A stretch of DNA of 64,000 bases from Azospirillum sp. TSH64 (GTDB taxonomy: Bacteria; Pseudomonadota; Alphaproteobacteria; Azospirillales; Azospirillaceae), in assembly GCF_003116035.1 (NCBI RefSeq), contig NZ_LGQW01000015.1, positions 6,280,653-6,344,652 of the forward strand, given 5' to 3'. Under the pieces are notes generated by a model that did no database searches, had not been told where the DNA came from, and was given only the letters and a program-made list of their open reading frames with translations. The first letter of the stretch is position 1, and each line of letters starts with the position of its first letter. The position numbers and the translations under genes are program-made. This document shows, piece after piece, positions 16,701-24,146 of the stretch.

Positions 16701-17447
16701 GCCGGGCGCCTGGATCAGCGCCTGGGCGTAGAGCGCCTCCGCCTCGTCGCCGCGGCCCTGGGCCTCGCACAGCAGGGCGAGGTTCACCATGGCTTCGGCA
16801 TCGCCGGGGGCGAGCCGCAGGGCCTCCAGATGCGCCGCCTCGGCCTCATTGGTGCGGCCGGTCTCCTTCAGCACGACGCCGAGATTGGTCAGGGCGGTGG
16901 CATGGCCGGGGTCGAGCCGCAGGGCATGGCGCAGCGCCGTTTCAGCCTCTGCATACTCATCCTGGGCCCGCAGCAGCGTGCCGAGATTGGCCGAGGCCTC
17001 GGCATAGCCGGCGTTCAGCTCCAACGCGCGGCGGTAATGGACGGCGGCCTCCGCCAGCCGGTCCTGCTCCTGGAGCGCGCTGCCCAGGCTGTTGTGCGCC
17101 TCGGCATAGGTTTCGCGGAGCGCGAGCGCGCGGCGGTATTCCGCCTCCGCCTCCGCCAGCCGGCCCAAAGCGTGCAGCGCGAGGCCGAGGTTGGCGTGCT
17201 GTTCGGCGACGCCGGGGCGGCGCGCGACGGCCTGCCCGATCAGGCGGACGGCCTCGGCATCCAGCCCGCGCTGGTGATGCAGCACGCCGATCAGGTGCAG
17301 CGCGTCGGCGTTCCGCCCGTCGGCGGCCAGCATGGCGCGATAGCCGCGCTCCGCCCCGTCCAGATCGCCGGCGCGGTGATGGGCCAGCGCCTCGCGCAGG
17401 AGGGCGGCCAGTCTGGACGAGAGCCTGGAGGCGGCGGAAGGCGGCAT
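13737..17447 (-). CDS. TPR / glycosyltransferase-like protein, internally duplicated
   Basis: 1236 aa from the ATG at 17447 (MPPSAASRLSSRLAALLREA); an upstream in-frame ATG at 17531 is possible, and neither has a good ribosome site. Module A, about residues 1-580, has roughly eight TPRs (AEAHNSLGSALQEQDRLAEA type), then a GT-B-like half with LLVWREQGLGDELMFGTALPDL, LQYDGREAEI and GALGVPVWRFGPAGDWTALGTG. After a Pro/Ala/Ser/Leu linker, module B repeats this order (LLVWREQGVGDELMHSACYPGL, GALGVPVWRIGPAGDWTALG). The C-terminal halves resemble heptosyltransferase-like or GT41-related domains attached to TPRs, suggesting surface glycan or protein glycosylation. The acceptor is unknown. It is transcribed away from the chemosensory operon. 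Confidence 0.8.
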   Translation of the reverse strand: MPPSAASRLSSRLAALLREALAHHRAGDLDGAERGYRAMLAADGRNADALHLIGVLHHQRGLDAEAVRLIGQAVARRPGVAEQHANLGLALHALGRLAEAEAEYRRALALRETYAEAHNSLGSALQEQDRLAEAAVHYRRALELNAGYAEASANLGTLLRAQDEYAEAETALRHALRLDPGHATALTNLGVVLKETGRTNEAEAAHLEALRLAPGDAEAMVNLALLCEAQGRGDEAEALYAQALIQAPGFALARWNLALRLLGRGRLTGGWEEYEARFASRRVSAGRSFSLPAWDGTPGARLLVWREQGLGDELMFGTALPDLAERLGPETLVVEVDARLTGLVGRALPGVTVRAQTADPAPADAGAHLPMGSLPRLLRPGLADFPARPSWLAPDPLRLAEWRDRLAALGPGLRVGLCWGSQNMLGERKASYTTLADWAPLLTLPGLIPVTLQYDGREAEIAAVEAQLDLRIHRWPGTDLKNDLEGVAALIAGLDLVVTVASSVGEMAGALGVPVWRFGPAGDWTALGTGVRPWFPSMRLWSTRPGEGLPDVLARMAAELRRLAPAPPSALPPPALPSALPIEEWLAEARDLHGSGRWPDAEKAYQRILDQGGEMPAALEGYALLGQQAGRPDIADTLLTRAIAAEPSADRHKRRALARQEMGALADAEADWQAAAALAPEDVEALGNLGALRLSRGAAAEAAEATDAARRLAPVHAGLWINAGLARQAMGGKGRPFFMRALALDPATAEGWTALSAEALRNPGHAAEAERTAGRALRLRPGDPAAISNLGLAVLVLDRPAEAVAHLRLALQGRPGDLATLGNLALALERAGDGNAAGLAWWRVILFAPGAGAGWAGLADLRQRQGRPDAALKGWGRALALEPGRAEWRYNQGNALHAAGRPVEADAAYRQAVEDDPTLTLAAFNRGYAALARGELDTGWTGLEARFAAGQALPDRRFRIPAWDGGDLAGRTLLVWREQGVGDELMHSACYPGLIARAAAAAGRIIVECEPRLVALFARSFPQATVRAATADPADADCHIPAGSLPLRLGWGLAGFAKRGGWLRADEAAVERWREWLGGGGSSLTVGLCWRSGLRGAARDANYAPLTDWAPILTLPGLRLISLQYDECEAELADAERRFGIAIHRPPLDLKNDLDGAAALTAALDLVISAGTSVAEMAGALGVPVWRIGPAGDWTALGTGCRPWYPSMRLVCPEPGGTLGDALSAAGRALIGLRTR

Positions 17448-17540
17448 GGGGCGGTGGCCGGATCGGAAAGAACGTGGCGTTTCGATAGCATGAGTCGGCG
17501 GGATGGCGCGCAGGCAAAATCCCAAGAACATTTAAGGGGA

Positions 17541-17569
17541 CTGGCGCGGCACATTTCATTCTGTATACT
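17541..17569 (+). promoter_or_regulatory. Candidate promoter of the chemosensory operon
   Basis: CTGGCG (17541-17546), 17 bases, TATACT (17564-17569) preceded by CTG. The -10 is strong and the -35 weak. It is 61 bases before the TTG start of the first receiver gene and is the only likely start in the 183-base divergent gap. Confidence 0.45.
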
Positions 17570-17630
17570 TGCGCTCAATTCGGTCCAGGCTAGGCTTCCT
17601 TGGCCAATATCCATCCAAAAGGCGTATATC

Positions 17631-18026
17631 TTGAGTAAGACTGCAATCATTGTCGATGACAGCAAGCTTTCGCGCATGCATGTGCGGGCCATGGTCTTGC
17701 GCAACAAGCCGGACTGGACGGTGGTCGAGGCTGCGAACGGCGGCGAACTCTTCACGACGTTGCAGGACACGCCGGTCGATGTTGCCATCATCGACTACAA
17801 CATGCCCGGCGACAACGGCGTGGAGACCGCGGCCAAGCTGCGCCAGAGCCATCCGGGCATCCACATCGCCATCATCACCGCCAATGCCCAGGACGCGGTG
17901 GTGTCCGGCATCCGCGGCGTCGGCGCCGCCTTCATGCCCAAGCCGCTGGAGGAGGAGCAGGTCGTCCGCTTCCTGAACTCCACCGCCTTGCCGCCACGCC
18001 GCCCGACACAGCCGCAGCAGGAGTGA
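17631..18026 (+). CDS. Single-domain response regulator (CheY-like)
   Basis: 131 aa from the TTG at 17631, with AAAAGG ten bases upstream. The frame is open much further upstream, but that part is antisense to the TPR gene. The receiver fold is complete: IIVDDSKLSR (acidic pair Asp9, Asp10), phosphoacceptor Asp55 in AIIDYNMPGDNG, Thr in AIITAN and Lys in FMPKPLEEEQ. A short Pro/Gln tail follows. It is first in the operon, ten bases before the CheC-like gene, so it may be the regulator dephosphorylated by that protein. Confidence 0.9.
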   Translation: MSKTAIIVDDSKLSRMHVRAMVLRNKPDWTVVEAANGGELFTTLQDTPVDVAIIDYNMPGDNGVETAAKLRQSHPGIHIAIITANAQDAVVSGIRGVGAAFMPKPLEEEQVVRFLNSTALPPRRPTQPQQE

Positions 18027-18036
18027 CCGCGTCCCC

Positions 18037-18669
18037 ATGCTGAGCGATCTGGAGCGCGACGCCCTGGCCGAACTGGGCAACATCGGCATCGGCCGGGCAT
18101 CGACGGCGCTCGGCCGCATGCTGGGCGGGCTGGTGACCCTGTCGGTCCCGACGGTGGACATGGTGCCGCCGGACACGGTGGCCGGGCTGCTGGACCGGGC
18201 GCTGACGCCGCCGCTGGTGGGCATCTCGGAAACGCTGGGCGGCCTGTTCGCGGGCTGCGCCCTGCTGGTCTTCCCCCAGGCGGGCAGCATTGCCCTGGTG
18301 CGCGCCGCCCTGCCGCCCGAAATCCCCGCCGAGGAGGTGCCGGAGCTGGAGGACGAGGTGCTGTCGGAGTTGGGCAACGTCGTCCTGAACAGCGCGCTGG
18401 CGCTGGTCGCCAACCTGCTGGGCGAACCGGTCGACACCGGTCTGCCGGCGGTGTTCCGCGGCAATGCGGCGGAGGTGTTGCGGGGCTGTGCGGGAACGGC
18501 TCCGACGGCGGAGGGGGCCGCGGTGCTGTTCCACATCGATCTGCGCACCAGCCTGCCGGGCGGCGAAGGCGTCGTGGTCGGCGGGCGGGTGGTCCTGCTG
18601 CTCGACGCCGGCTCGGCCGGCGCGCTCCAGGCGACGCTCGGCCGCTACATCGGCCGGCTCGTGGCGTAA
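18037..18669 (+). CDS. CheC-like phosphatase family protein
   Basis: 210 aa. It carries both CheC active-site helices, LAELGNIGIGRASTALGRML and LSELGNVVLNSALALVANLL, each with the Glu and Asn used by CheC and CheX to remove phosphate from CheY. Between them lies a beta-rich pseudo-repeat. CheC proteins act in the cytoplasm to reset CheY-P. CheC is uncommon in alphaproteobacteria. Here it probably serves the receiver just upstream or the CheY at 25027. No CheD gene is present, unlike many CheC systems. Confidence 0.8.
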   Translation: MLSDLERDALAELGNIGIGRASTALGRMLGGLVTLSVPTVDMVPPDTVAGLLDRALTPPLVGISETLGGLFAGCALLVFPQAGSIALVRAALPPEIPAEEVPELEDEVLSELGNVVLNSALALVANLLGEPVDTGLPAVFRGNAAEVLRGCAGTAPTAEGAAVLFHIDLRTSLPGGEGVVVGGRVVLLLDAGSAGALQATLGRYIGRLVA

Positions 18670-18726
18670 CGGAAACAAGAACAACCGGCCGGTCGGACAG
18701 GCGGGTAAGGAAGACGGGTAAGGACC

Positions 18727-20712
18727 ATGGCACTCATCAAGAAGACCAAGATCGATACGGCGCGCACCGCCCGGACCAGATCCGGCGCCGACGACGAGGG
18801 TCCGGACCGGTCCGCCGCCGCTGTCGAGTCCGCGCCGGCCGCCTCGGCAGCCGCCCCCCCGATGGCCGCCACGGGTGCGCCGCAGCGCCGCCGGGCGCGC
18901 GCCGATTCGCGCCGACGGCAGGCCGCCACCGGCATCGCCGCCGCCTCGACCGAGCTGGCCAGCGGCATCACCCAGGCGGCGTCGGCGGCGGAGGAACTGC
19001 GCCGGGCGATGGAGCAGATCGCCGCCGGAGCCGAGGAGTCGGCCGGCGCCACCCAGCAGTCGCAGCGCATGATCGGCCGCGCGTCGGAACTGCTGACCCG
19101 CTCGCGCAGCACGGCGGAGCAGGCGGTGCTGCGGGTCGAGGCGTTGCAGGCGACGCTGAAGGACGTCAGCGGCCAGATCCTGTCCTCCATCGAGGGCATC
19201 GTCCGCGCCGCCGAACGGCAGGAGGCCTCGGTGCGTCTGGTCCGCGACCTGGAAGCCCAGGCCCGCGAGATCGGCACCATTGTGCAGAGCGTCGCCGCCA
19301 TCGCCGACCAGACCAATCTGCTGGCGCTGAACGCCGCCATCGAGGCGGCCCGCGCCGGGGAGGCCGGCAAGGGCTTCGCCGTCGTCGCCGACGAGGTGCA
19401 GGCGCTGGCCGAACGGTCGGAGCGCAGCGCCAACGACATCCAGTCGATGGTCGGGGAAATCCAGGATGCGGTGGCCGCCATCGCCGCCGGCATCGTCGCC
19501 TCGTCGGACGCGGCCAAGGCGGAAGTGGAGCGCGGCCGCAGGATCGTCGAGCAGCTGGAAGGCGTGCGGTCGGACATGTCGACCCTGGTCCAGGGCGCGC
19601 AGGAGACGATCCGCGCCGCTGTCGAGGCCGATCAGGCGGCGCGCGAGGCCCTGCGCGGGGCCGAGACCATCGCCGCCAGCGCCGAGGAACAGTCCGCCGC
19701 CGCCGAGGAGGCGCTGCGGACCGCGGGCGAGCAGGCGGTGGCCCTGGCCCAGAGCCAGCGCGCCGCCGGCCAGCTGTCCGAGGTGGCCGAGGATCTGGAT
19801 GGCACCGCAGACCTCGCCGCCACCGCCGACGAGCTGGCGTCGGCCGCCGAGGAGCTGTCGGCCGCCATCGAGGAGATCAACCGCGGGGCGGCCCAGATCA
19901 TGACCGCCATCGGCCAGATCTCCGGCGGGGCGCAGTCGCAGAGTGCCGCCACCCACCAGCTTGCCTCCGCCATCGCGGAAATCGACGCGGCGGCGACGCT
20001 GGCCGCCGGCCGGGCCGGCGAGTCGGTGGAACGCTGCACCGCGATGGAAGGGCTGCTGGGCGAGACGCGGGACACCATCGGCCGGCTTGCCGACGGCATG
20101 CTGGAGGCGGTGGAGTCTTCCCGCCGGGCCGGGGACCGGCTGGACGCGCTGGACCGGATCGGCCGGCGCATCGACAAGGTGGTGGACGCCATCGCCACCG
20201 TCGCCATCCAGACCGGCATGCTGGCGGTCAGCGGCTCCATCGAGGCGGCGCGGGCGGGCGAGTTCGGCCGCGGCTTCACCGTGGTCAGCGGCGACATCCG
20301 CAAGCTGGCCGGCGACAGCGCCGACAGTGCGGAGCGGGTGAAGGACATCGTCCGCGACATCCAGGACCAGATGCTGCGGGTGCGCCGCGACGTGGAGGAG
20401 GGGTCGGCCACCGCGGTGACGGAGATCGCGCGGCACCGCGCCTTCGGCGTCACCCTGACCGCCAGCGCGCAGGAGCTGCGGGTGGTCACCGCCGGCAGCC
20501 GCGAAATCCTGGAGGCCGCCACCGAGACGACCATGGCGCTCCGCGAGACCCGCGTCGGGGTGGAGCAGGTGGCCACCGCCGCCGCCGCCGCGAACCTCGC
20601 CGGCACCGAAGCGGCCAAGGCGGCGCGCGAGCAGGCGAAGGGTGCCGAGGAACTGGCGTCGGCGATCGAGGAGATCGCGGCGATGGCCGACAGCCTGCTG
20701 GGCGCGGTTTGA
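18727..20712 (+). CDS. Soluble methyl-accepting chemotaxis protein with two signalling hairpins
   Basis: 661 aa, no membrane segment and no recognisable sensor domain. A basic Ala-rich N-terminus (about 1-65) leads into long coiled coils. A canonical tip, AIADQTNLLALNAAIEAARAGE, is at about 196-217, followed by GKGFAVVADEVQALAERS. A second hairpin at about 490-535 reads TVAIQTGMLAVSGSIEAARAGEFGRGFTVVSG, so it keeps the EAARAGE turn but has lost the DQTNLLALNA consensus. Candidate methylation helices with EE/QQ pairs flank both. A soluble receptor may sense cytoplasmic state through a partner. Its TGA overlaps the next gene. Confidence 0.88.
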   Translation: MALIKKTKIDTARTARTRSGADDEGPDRSAAAVESAPAASAAAPPMAATGAPQRRRARADSRRRQAATGIAAASTELASGITQAASAAEELRRAMEQIAAGAEESAGATQQSQRMIGRASELLTRSRSTAEQAVLRVEALQATLKDVSGQILSSIEGIVRAAERQEASVRLVRDLEAQAREIGTIVQSVAAIADQTNLLALNAAIEAARAGEAGKGFAVVADEVQALAERSERSANDIQSMVGEIQDAVAAIAAGIVASSDAAKAEVERGRRIVEQLEGVRSDMSTLVQGAQETIRAAVEADQAAREALRGAETIAASAEEQSAAAEEALRTAGEQAVALAQSQRAAGQLSEVAEDLDGTADLAATADELASAAEELSAAIEEINRGAAQIMTAIGQISGGAQSQSAATHQLASAIAEIDAAATLAAGRAGESVERCTAMEGLLGETRDTIGRLADGMLEAVESSRRAGDRLDALDRIGRRIDKVVDAIATVAIQTGMLAVSGSIEAARAGEFGRGFTVVSGDIRKLAGDSADSAERVKDIVRDIQDQMLRVRRDVEEGSATAVTEIARHRAFGVTLTASAQELRVVTAGSREILEAATETTMALRETRVGVEQVATAAAAANLAGTEAAKAAREQAKGAEELASAIEEIAAMADSLLGAV

Positions 20713-22394
20713 CCGCCGTGGCCGGGCGCGCGCCAGGGGAGACGGACGGGGAGACGGGCGGCGCTCTCGACTTCGTCACGGTGACGGTCGCCGACCTGCG
20801 CCTTGCCCTGCCGCTGCCGGCGGTCCGCGCGGTGATCCGGTTGCCGGAACTGGTGCGCATCCCGCTGGGGCCGCCCAGCCTGGACGGGCTGGCGCACTGG
20901 CATGGCGACGCGGTGCCGGTGCTGGACCTCGCCACGGCGTTGGGCAGGCCGGGCGGCGCGGAGCCGACGCGGGAGACGCGGGTGGTGCTGGTCGGGCATC
21001 GCAGCCAGATGGGCGGCCAGACGACGGTGGGGCTGCGGGTGGATGCGATGGCCGGCATCCTGCGCAGCAATCCCGACCGCATCGATCCGGTGACGCAGGA
21101 GGAGGGCGGGCTCGACCCCGCCCTGCTGGACGGCCTGCTGCGTGACGGCCCGGCGACCATCCTGAAGCTGGATGCGCTGATCGACAGCCAGTTCGGCGAT
21201 CCGGCGGAGACGGAGCGGACGGACCGGGGCTCAACCTCCGCGGCGGCCGGCTTCGGTCCCGTGCCGGCCGGGGGAAGTGGTGCCGCGGGCGGTATCAAGG
21301 GCACTGTCGACCGGCAGGCCCTGCTGGTCTTCGAGGTGTCGGGACAGGAATTCGCCCTGCCGGTGGATCGGGTGCGCGAGGTTTTGCCGGCCCCGCGCGA
21401 GGTCACGCGCATGGCGCGGTCCAGGGCGCACCTGCTGGGCGTGATGGCGGTGCGCGACCGGCTGCTGCCGCTGGTGGGCCTGCGCGCCCTGTTCGGGCTG
21501 GAGGCTGGCGAAGGGCAGGACTCCAGTGGATTGGCGGCCGGGCGCCGCGTCGTCGTGGTGCGCTCCGGCAATGGGCAGGCGCCGGTCGGCGTGCTGGTGG
21601 ACGAGGTGCGCGAGATCCTGCGGCTCGACCCGGCGCTGATCGACCCGGTGCCGCCGCTGCTCGCCCGCGAGCCGGAATTCGAGGATCTGGACGGCATCGC
21701 CAGAGCGGATGGCGGGGCTGGCGGCGTGTCCGGTGGTGGGCGGCGGCTGGTGTCGGTGCTGTCGGCGGAGCGGCTGTTCCGCCATGGCGCCGCATTCGGG
21801 ACAGGGGCGGGCGCTGCGGAGGCGGACGGGGAAGGGGACGGGATGGAACCGGCGCAGCCTGCGGATGGCTCCAACGGGATCGGCGGTGCGGGGGAACGCT
21901 TCGTCGTCTTCCGCCTTGCCGGGGCGGAATATGGCCTGCCGGTCTCCGCCGTGCGCGAGGTGTTGCGCCGGCCCGACAGCATCACGCCATTGCCCAATGC
22001 GCCCGACTTCGTCGCCGGCGTGCTGACCCTGCGCGGCGAGGTGCTGCCGCTGATCGACCAGCGCCGGCTGCTGGCGCTGCCGGCCGCCGACAGCAAGAGC
22101 GGACCAGCCGGGCTGGAGCGCGGGCGGGTGGTGGTGGTCGGGCGCGACGGGCTGCTGGTCGGGCTGCTGGTCGACGGGCTGTCCGGCCTGCTGACCGTCC
22201 CGGCGGATCGGATCGGTCCGGCCCCGGCGGTGTCGGCGGCGCAGCGCCGGCTGATCCGCCGGGTGGCGACGCTGGATGCGGCAGGGGATATGGCCGGGGA
22301 TGTGGCCGGTGCCGCCCGCCTGATCCTGCTGATGGAGGCGGACAGCCTGCTCGACATGGACCGACTGGCGGAGCTGCCCGTTACCCCGCGGTGA
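20709..22394 (+). CDS. CheW-type coupling protein with three CheW domains
   Basis: 561 aa. Start TTG at 20709 (overlapping the receptor stop) or GTG at 20718; neither has a clear ribosome site. Three consecutive CheW domains: about 15-165 (FVTVTVADLRLALPLPAVRAVIRLPELVRIP), 195-365 (LLVFEVSGQEFALPVDRVREVLPAPREVTRM) and 395-555 (RFVVFRLAGAEYGLPVSAVREVLRRPDSITPL). Gly/Ala/Asp-rich linkers separate them. CheW bridges receptors to CheA P5. Three copies in one chain could bind several receptor tips or P5 domains at once. Domains 2 and 3 match the consensus best. Confidence 0.88.
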   Translation: MTAVAGRAPGETDGETGGALDFVTVTVADLRLALPLPAVRAVIRLPELVRIPLGPPSLDGLAHWHGDAVPVLDLATALGRPGGAEPTRETRVVLVGHRSQMGGQTTVGLRVDAMAGILRSNPDRIDPVTQEEGGLDPALLDGLLRDGPATILKLDALIDSQFGDPAETERTDRGSTSAAAGFGPVPAGGSGAAGGIKGTVDRQALLVFEVSGQEFALPVDRVREVLPAPREVTRMARSRAHLLGVMAVRDRLLPLVGLRALFGLEAGEGQDSSGLAAGRRVVVVRSGNGQAPVGVLVDEVREILRLDPALIDPVPPLLAREPEFEDLDGIARADGGAGGVSGGGRRLVSVLSAERLFRHGAAFGTGAGAAEADGEGDGMEPAQPADGSNGIGGAGERFVVFRLAGAEYGLPVSAVREVLRRPDSITPLPNAPDFVAGVLTLRGEVLPLIDQRRLLALPAADSKSGPAGLERGRVVVVGRDGLLVGLLVDGLSGLLTVPADRIGPAPAVSAAQRRLIRRVATLDAAGDMAGDVAGAARLILLMEADSLLDMDRLAELPVTPR

Positions 22395-23518
22395 CGGACG
22401 GATGGGGGGGCGGCGTGCTGACGGTTCTGGTGGTGGACGATTCCGCGCTGATGCGCCGGCGCATCGCGGATCTGCTGGTCGAGGCCGGTTTCCGGGTGGA
22501 GACCGCGGCGACGGGAGAGGAGGCGCTGGCGCGCCTGCCGGAGGTCGATCCGGATGTGGTGACGCTGGACATCACCATGCCCGGCATGGACGGGCTGACC
22601 TGCCTTGCCCGCATCATGGTGGAGCACCCCAAGCCGGTCGTCATGGTCTCCGCCCTCACCGGGGCGGGGGCGGGCGAGACGCTGGAGGCGCTGCGGCTGG
22701 GGGCGGTGGAGGCGGTGCAGAAGCCGGCCGCCGGCTCCATCGGCCGCATCGGCGAGGAGCTGGTGGAGACGGTGCGCGCCGCCGCATCCTCCCGCCCGCG
22801 CCGGGTGCGTGGTCTGCGCGAACGGCTGCGCCTGGCCCGCGCCCGCATCGCGGGTGAGGATTTCGTGGCGCCCGCACCGCCGGCGGCGCCCTCCGTGGCG
22901 GTGGATGGCGAGGTCGAGGGCGTGGTGCTGGTCGGCGTGTCCACCGGCGGGCCCAGCACGCTGGAGGACATCCTGCCGCTGCTGCCGGCCGGCTTCCCCT
23001 GGCCGGTGGTGGTGGCGCAGCATATGCCGGCCGCCTTCACCGCGACGCTGGCGCGGCGGCTGGACGAGATGTGCGCGCTGAGCGTGGTGGAGGTGGAGCG
23101 GGCGACGGTGCTGGAGCCGGGCACGATCTGCATCGCCCGCGGCGGTGCCGACGTGGAGCTGGCGCGGCGCGGCGGACGCTTGCAGGCGGTCTGCGTGCCG
23201 TCCTCGCCCGACCGGCCCTGGCACCCCAACGCCGACCGGCTGGTGACCAGCGCCATGCGGCTGCTGCCGCCGGAGCGGCTGGTCGGCGTGCTGCTGACCG
23301 GCATGGGCAACGACGGGGCGGCGTCCATGGCGGAGCTTCATGCCCGCGGCGGCCGCACCATCGCGGAATCGGAGGACAGCGCGGTGGTCTTCGGCATGCC
23401 GCAGGATCTGATCCGGCGCGGCGGTGCCGGCGTCGTGCTGCCGTCGGACCGGATCGCCGGCCAACTGACCCGCTGGCTGTCGCCCGCCGCGCGGCGGACC
23501 GAAAGGACTAGGGAGTGA
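22391..23518 (+). CDS. cheB: Protein-glutamate methylesterase/deamidase
   Basis: 375 aa. The N-terminal receiver (about 10-125) has Asp16, Asp17 and phosphoacceptor Asp60 in LDITMPGMDG. After an Arg-rich linker, the esterase domain (about 175-365) shows the triad Ser184 (GVSTGGP), His211 (AQHMP) and Asp308 (GMGNDGA). It removes methyl groups from receptor glutamates when phosphorylated by CheA. It begins by overlapping the CheW-domain gene by four bases. The likely substrate is the soluble receptor of this operon. Confidence 0.95.
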   Translation: MTDGWGGGVLTVLVVDDSALMRRRIADLLVEAGFRVETAATGEEALARLPEVDPDVVTLDITMPGMDGLTCLARIMVEHPKPVVMVSALTGAGAGETLEALRLGAVEAVQKPAAGSIGRIGEELVETVRAAASSRPRRVRGLRERLRLARARIAGEDFVAPAPPAAPSVAVDGEVEGVVLVGVSTGGPSTLEDILPLLPAGFPWPVVVAQHMPAAFTATLARRLDEMCALSVVEVERATVLEPGTICIARGGADVELARRGGRLQAVCVPSSPDRPWHPNADRLVTSAMRLLPPERLVGVLLTGMGNDGAASMAELHARGGRTIAESEDSAVVFGMPQDLIRRGGAGVVLPSDRIAGQLTRWLSPAARRTERTRE

Positions 23519-23522
23519 CGCC

Positions 23523-24146
23523 ATGGGACTTGTGAAGAAGAAGGCCGCTCCGGAGGTCTCCCCGGCCGCCGCCGGGGGGGTGCGCGATCCGCTGGCCGCG
23601 CTGGAGGATGCCGGCGCCGCTGTCCGCCGCGATGCCGCCCACGGGCTGGGCCACAGCCCGCCGCCGGGTGCCGAAGCGGCGCTCGCCCGCCGGCTTCAGG
23701 CGGAGGGCGACGCCGGCGTGCGCGAGGCCATCCTGACGGCGCTCGCCCGCATCGCCACGCCTGCGGCGGCGGCGGTCCTCGTCCCCTTCCTCGACCGCGA
23801 GGATGCGGCCTTGCGCAACGCGGCGCTGGAAAGCCTGCAGCAGATGCCGGCGGAGGTCGCCGCCCCGGCGCTGCTGCCGTTGCTCGACCATGCCGACACC
23901 GATCTACGCATCTTCGCGGTGCAGGGGCTGGGAAGCCTCGTCCATCCGGACCGCGCCGACTGGCTGGCACGGGTGATGGAGCGCGATCGCGACGTGAATG
24001 TCGGCCTCGCCGCGGTGGAGGCGCTGGCCGAGGCCGGCAGCCCGGAAGCGCTGTCCAGCCTGGAGACCCTGGCCCGCCGCTTCCCCGACGACGCCTTCGT
24101 CGCCTTCGCCGTCGATGCCGCGCGTTCGAGCTTCGGCGGACGGTGA
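23523..24146 (+). CDS. HEAT-repeat protein between cheB and cheR
   Basis: 207 aa. After a Lys-rich start (MGLVKKKAAPEV), about five alpha-helical HEAT/PBS-lyase-like repeats follow, for example AAVRRDAAHGLGHSP, AALRNAALESLQQMP and TDLRIFAVQGLGSLV. It has no enzymatic motif. HEAT proteins are scaffolds, and its position suggests a link between CheB/CheR and the receptor array. Such genes do occur in some alternative chemosensory operons. It starts four bases after cheB, and its TGA overlaps the cheR GTG. Confidence 0.82.
   Translation: MGLVKKKAAPEVSPAAAGGVRDPLAALEDAGAAVRRDAAHGLGHSPPPGAEAALARRLQAEGDAGVREAILTALARIATPAAAAVLVPFLDREDAALRNAALESLQQMPAEVAAPALLPLLDHADTDLRIFAVQGLGSLVHPDRADWLARVMERDRDVNVGLAAVEALAEAGSPEALSSLETLARRFPDDAFVAFAVDAARSSFGGR

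Noticed and set aside
20486..23524. 1012-aa minus-strand ORF opposite the CheW-domain and cheB genes
   Set aside because: Low-complexity Ser/Arg/Pro protein spanning several real genes; a frame shadow.
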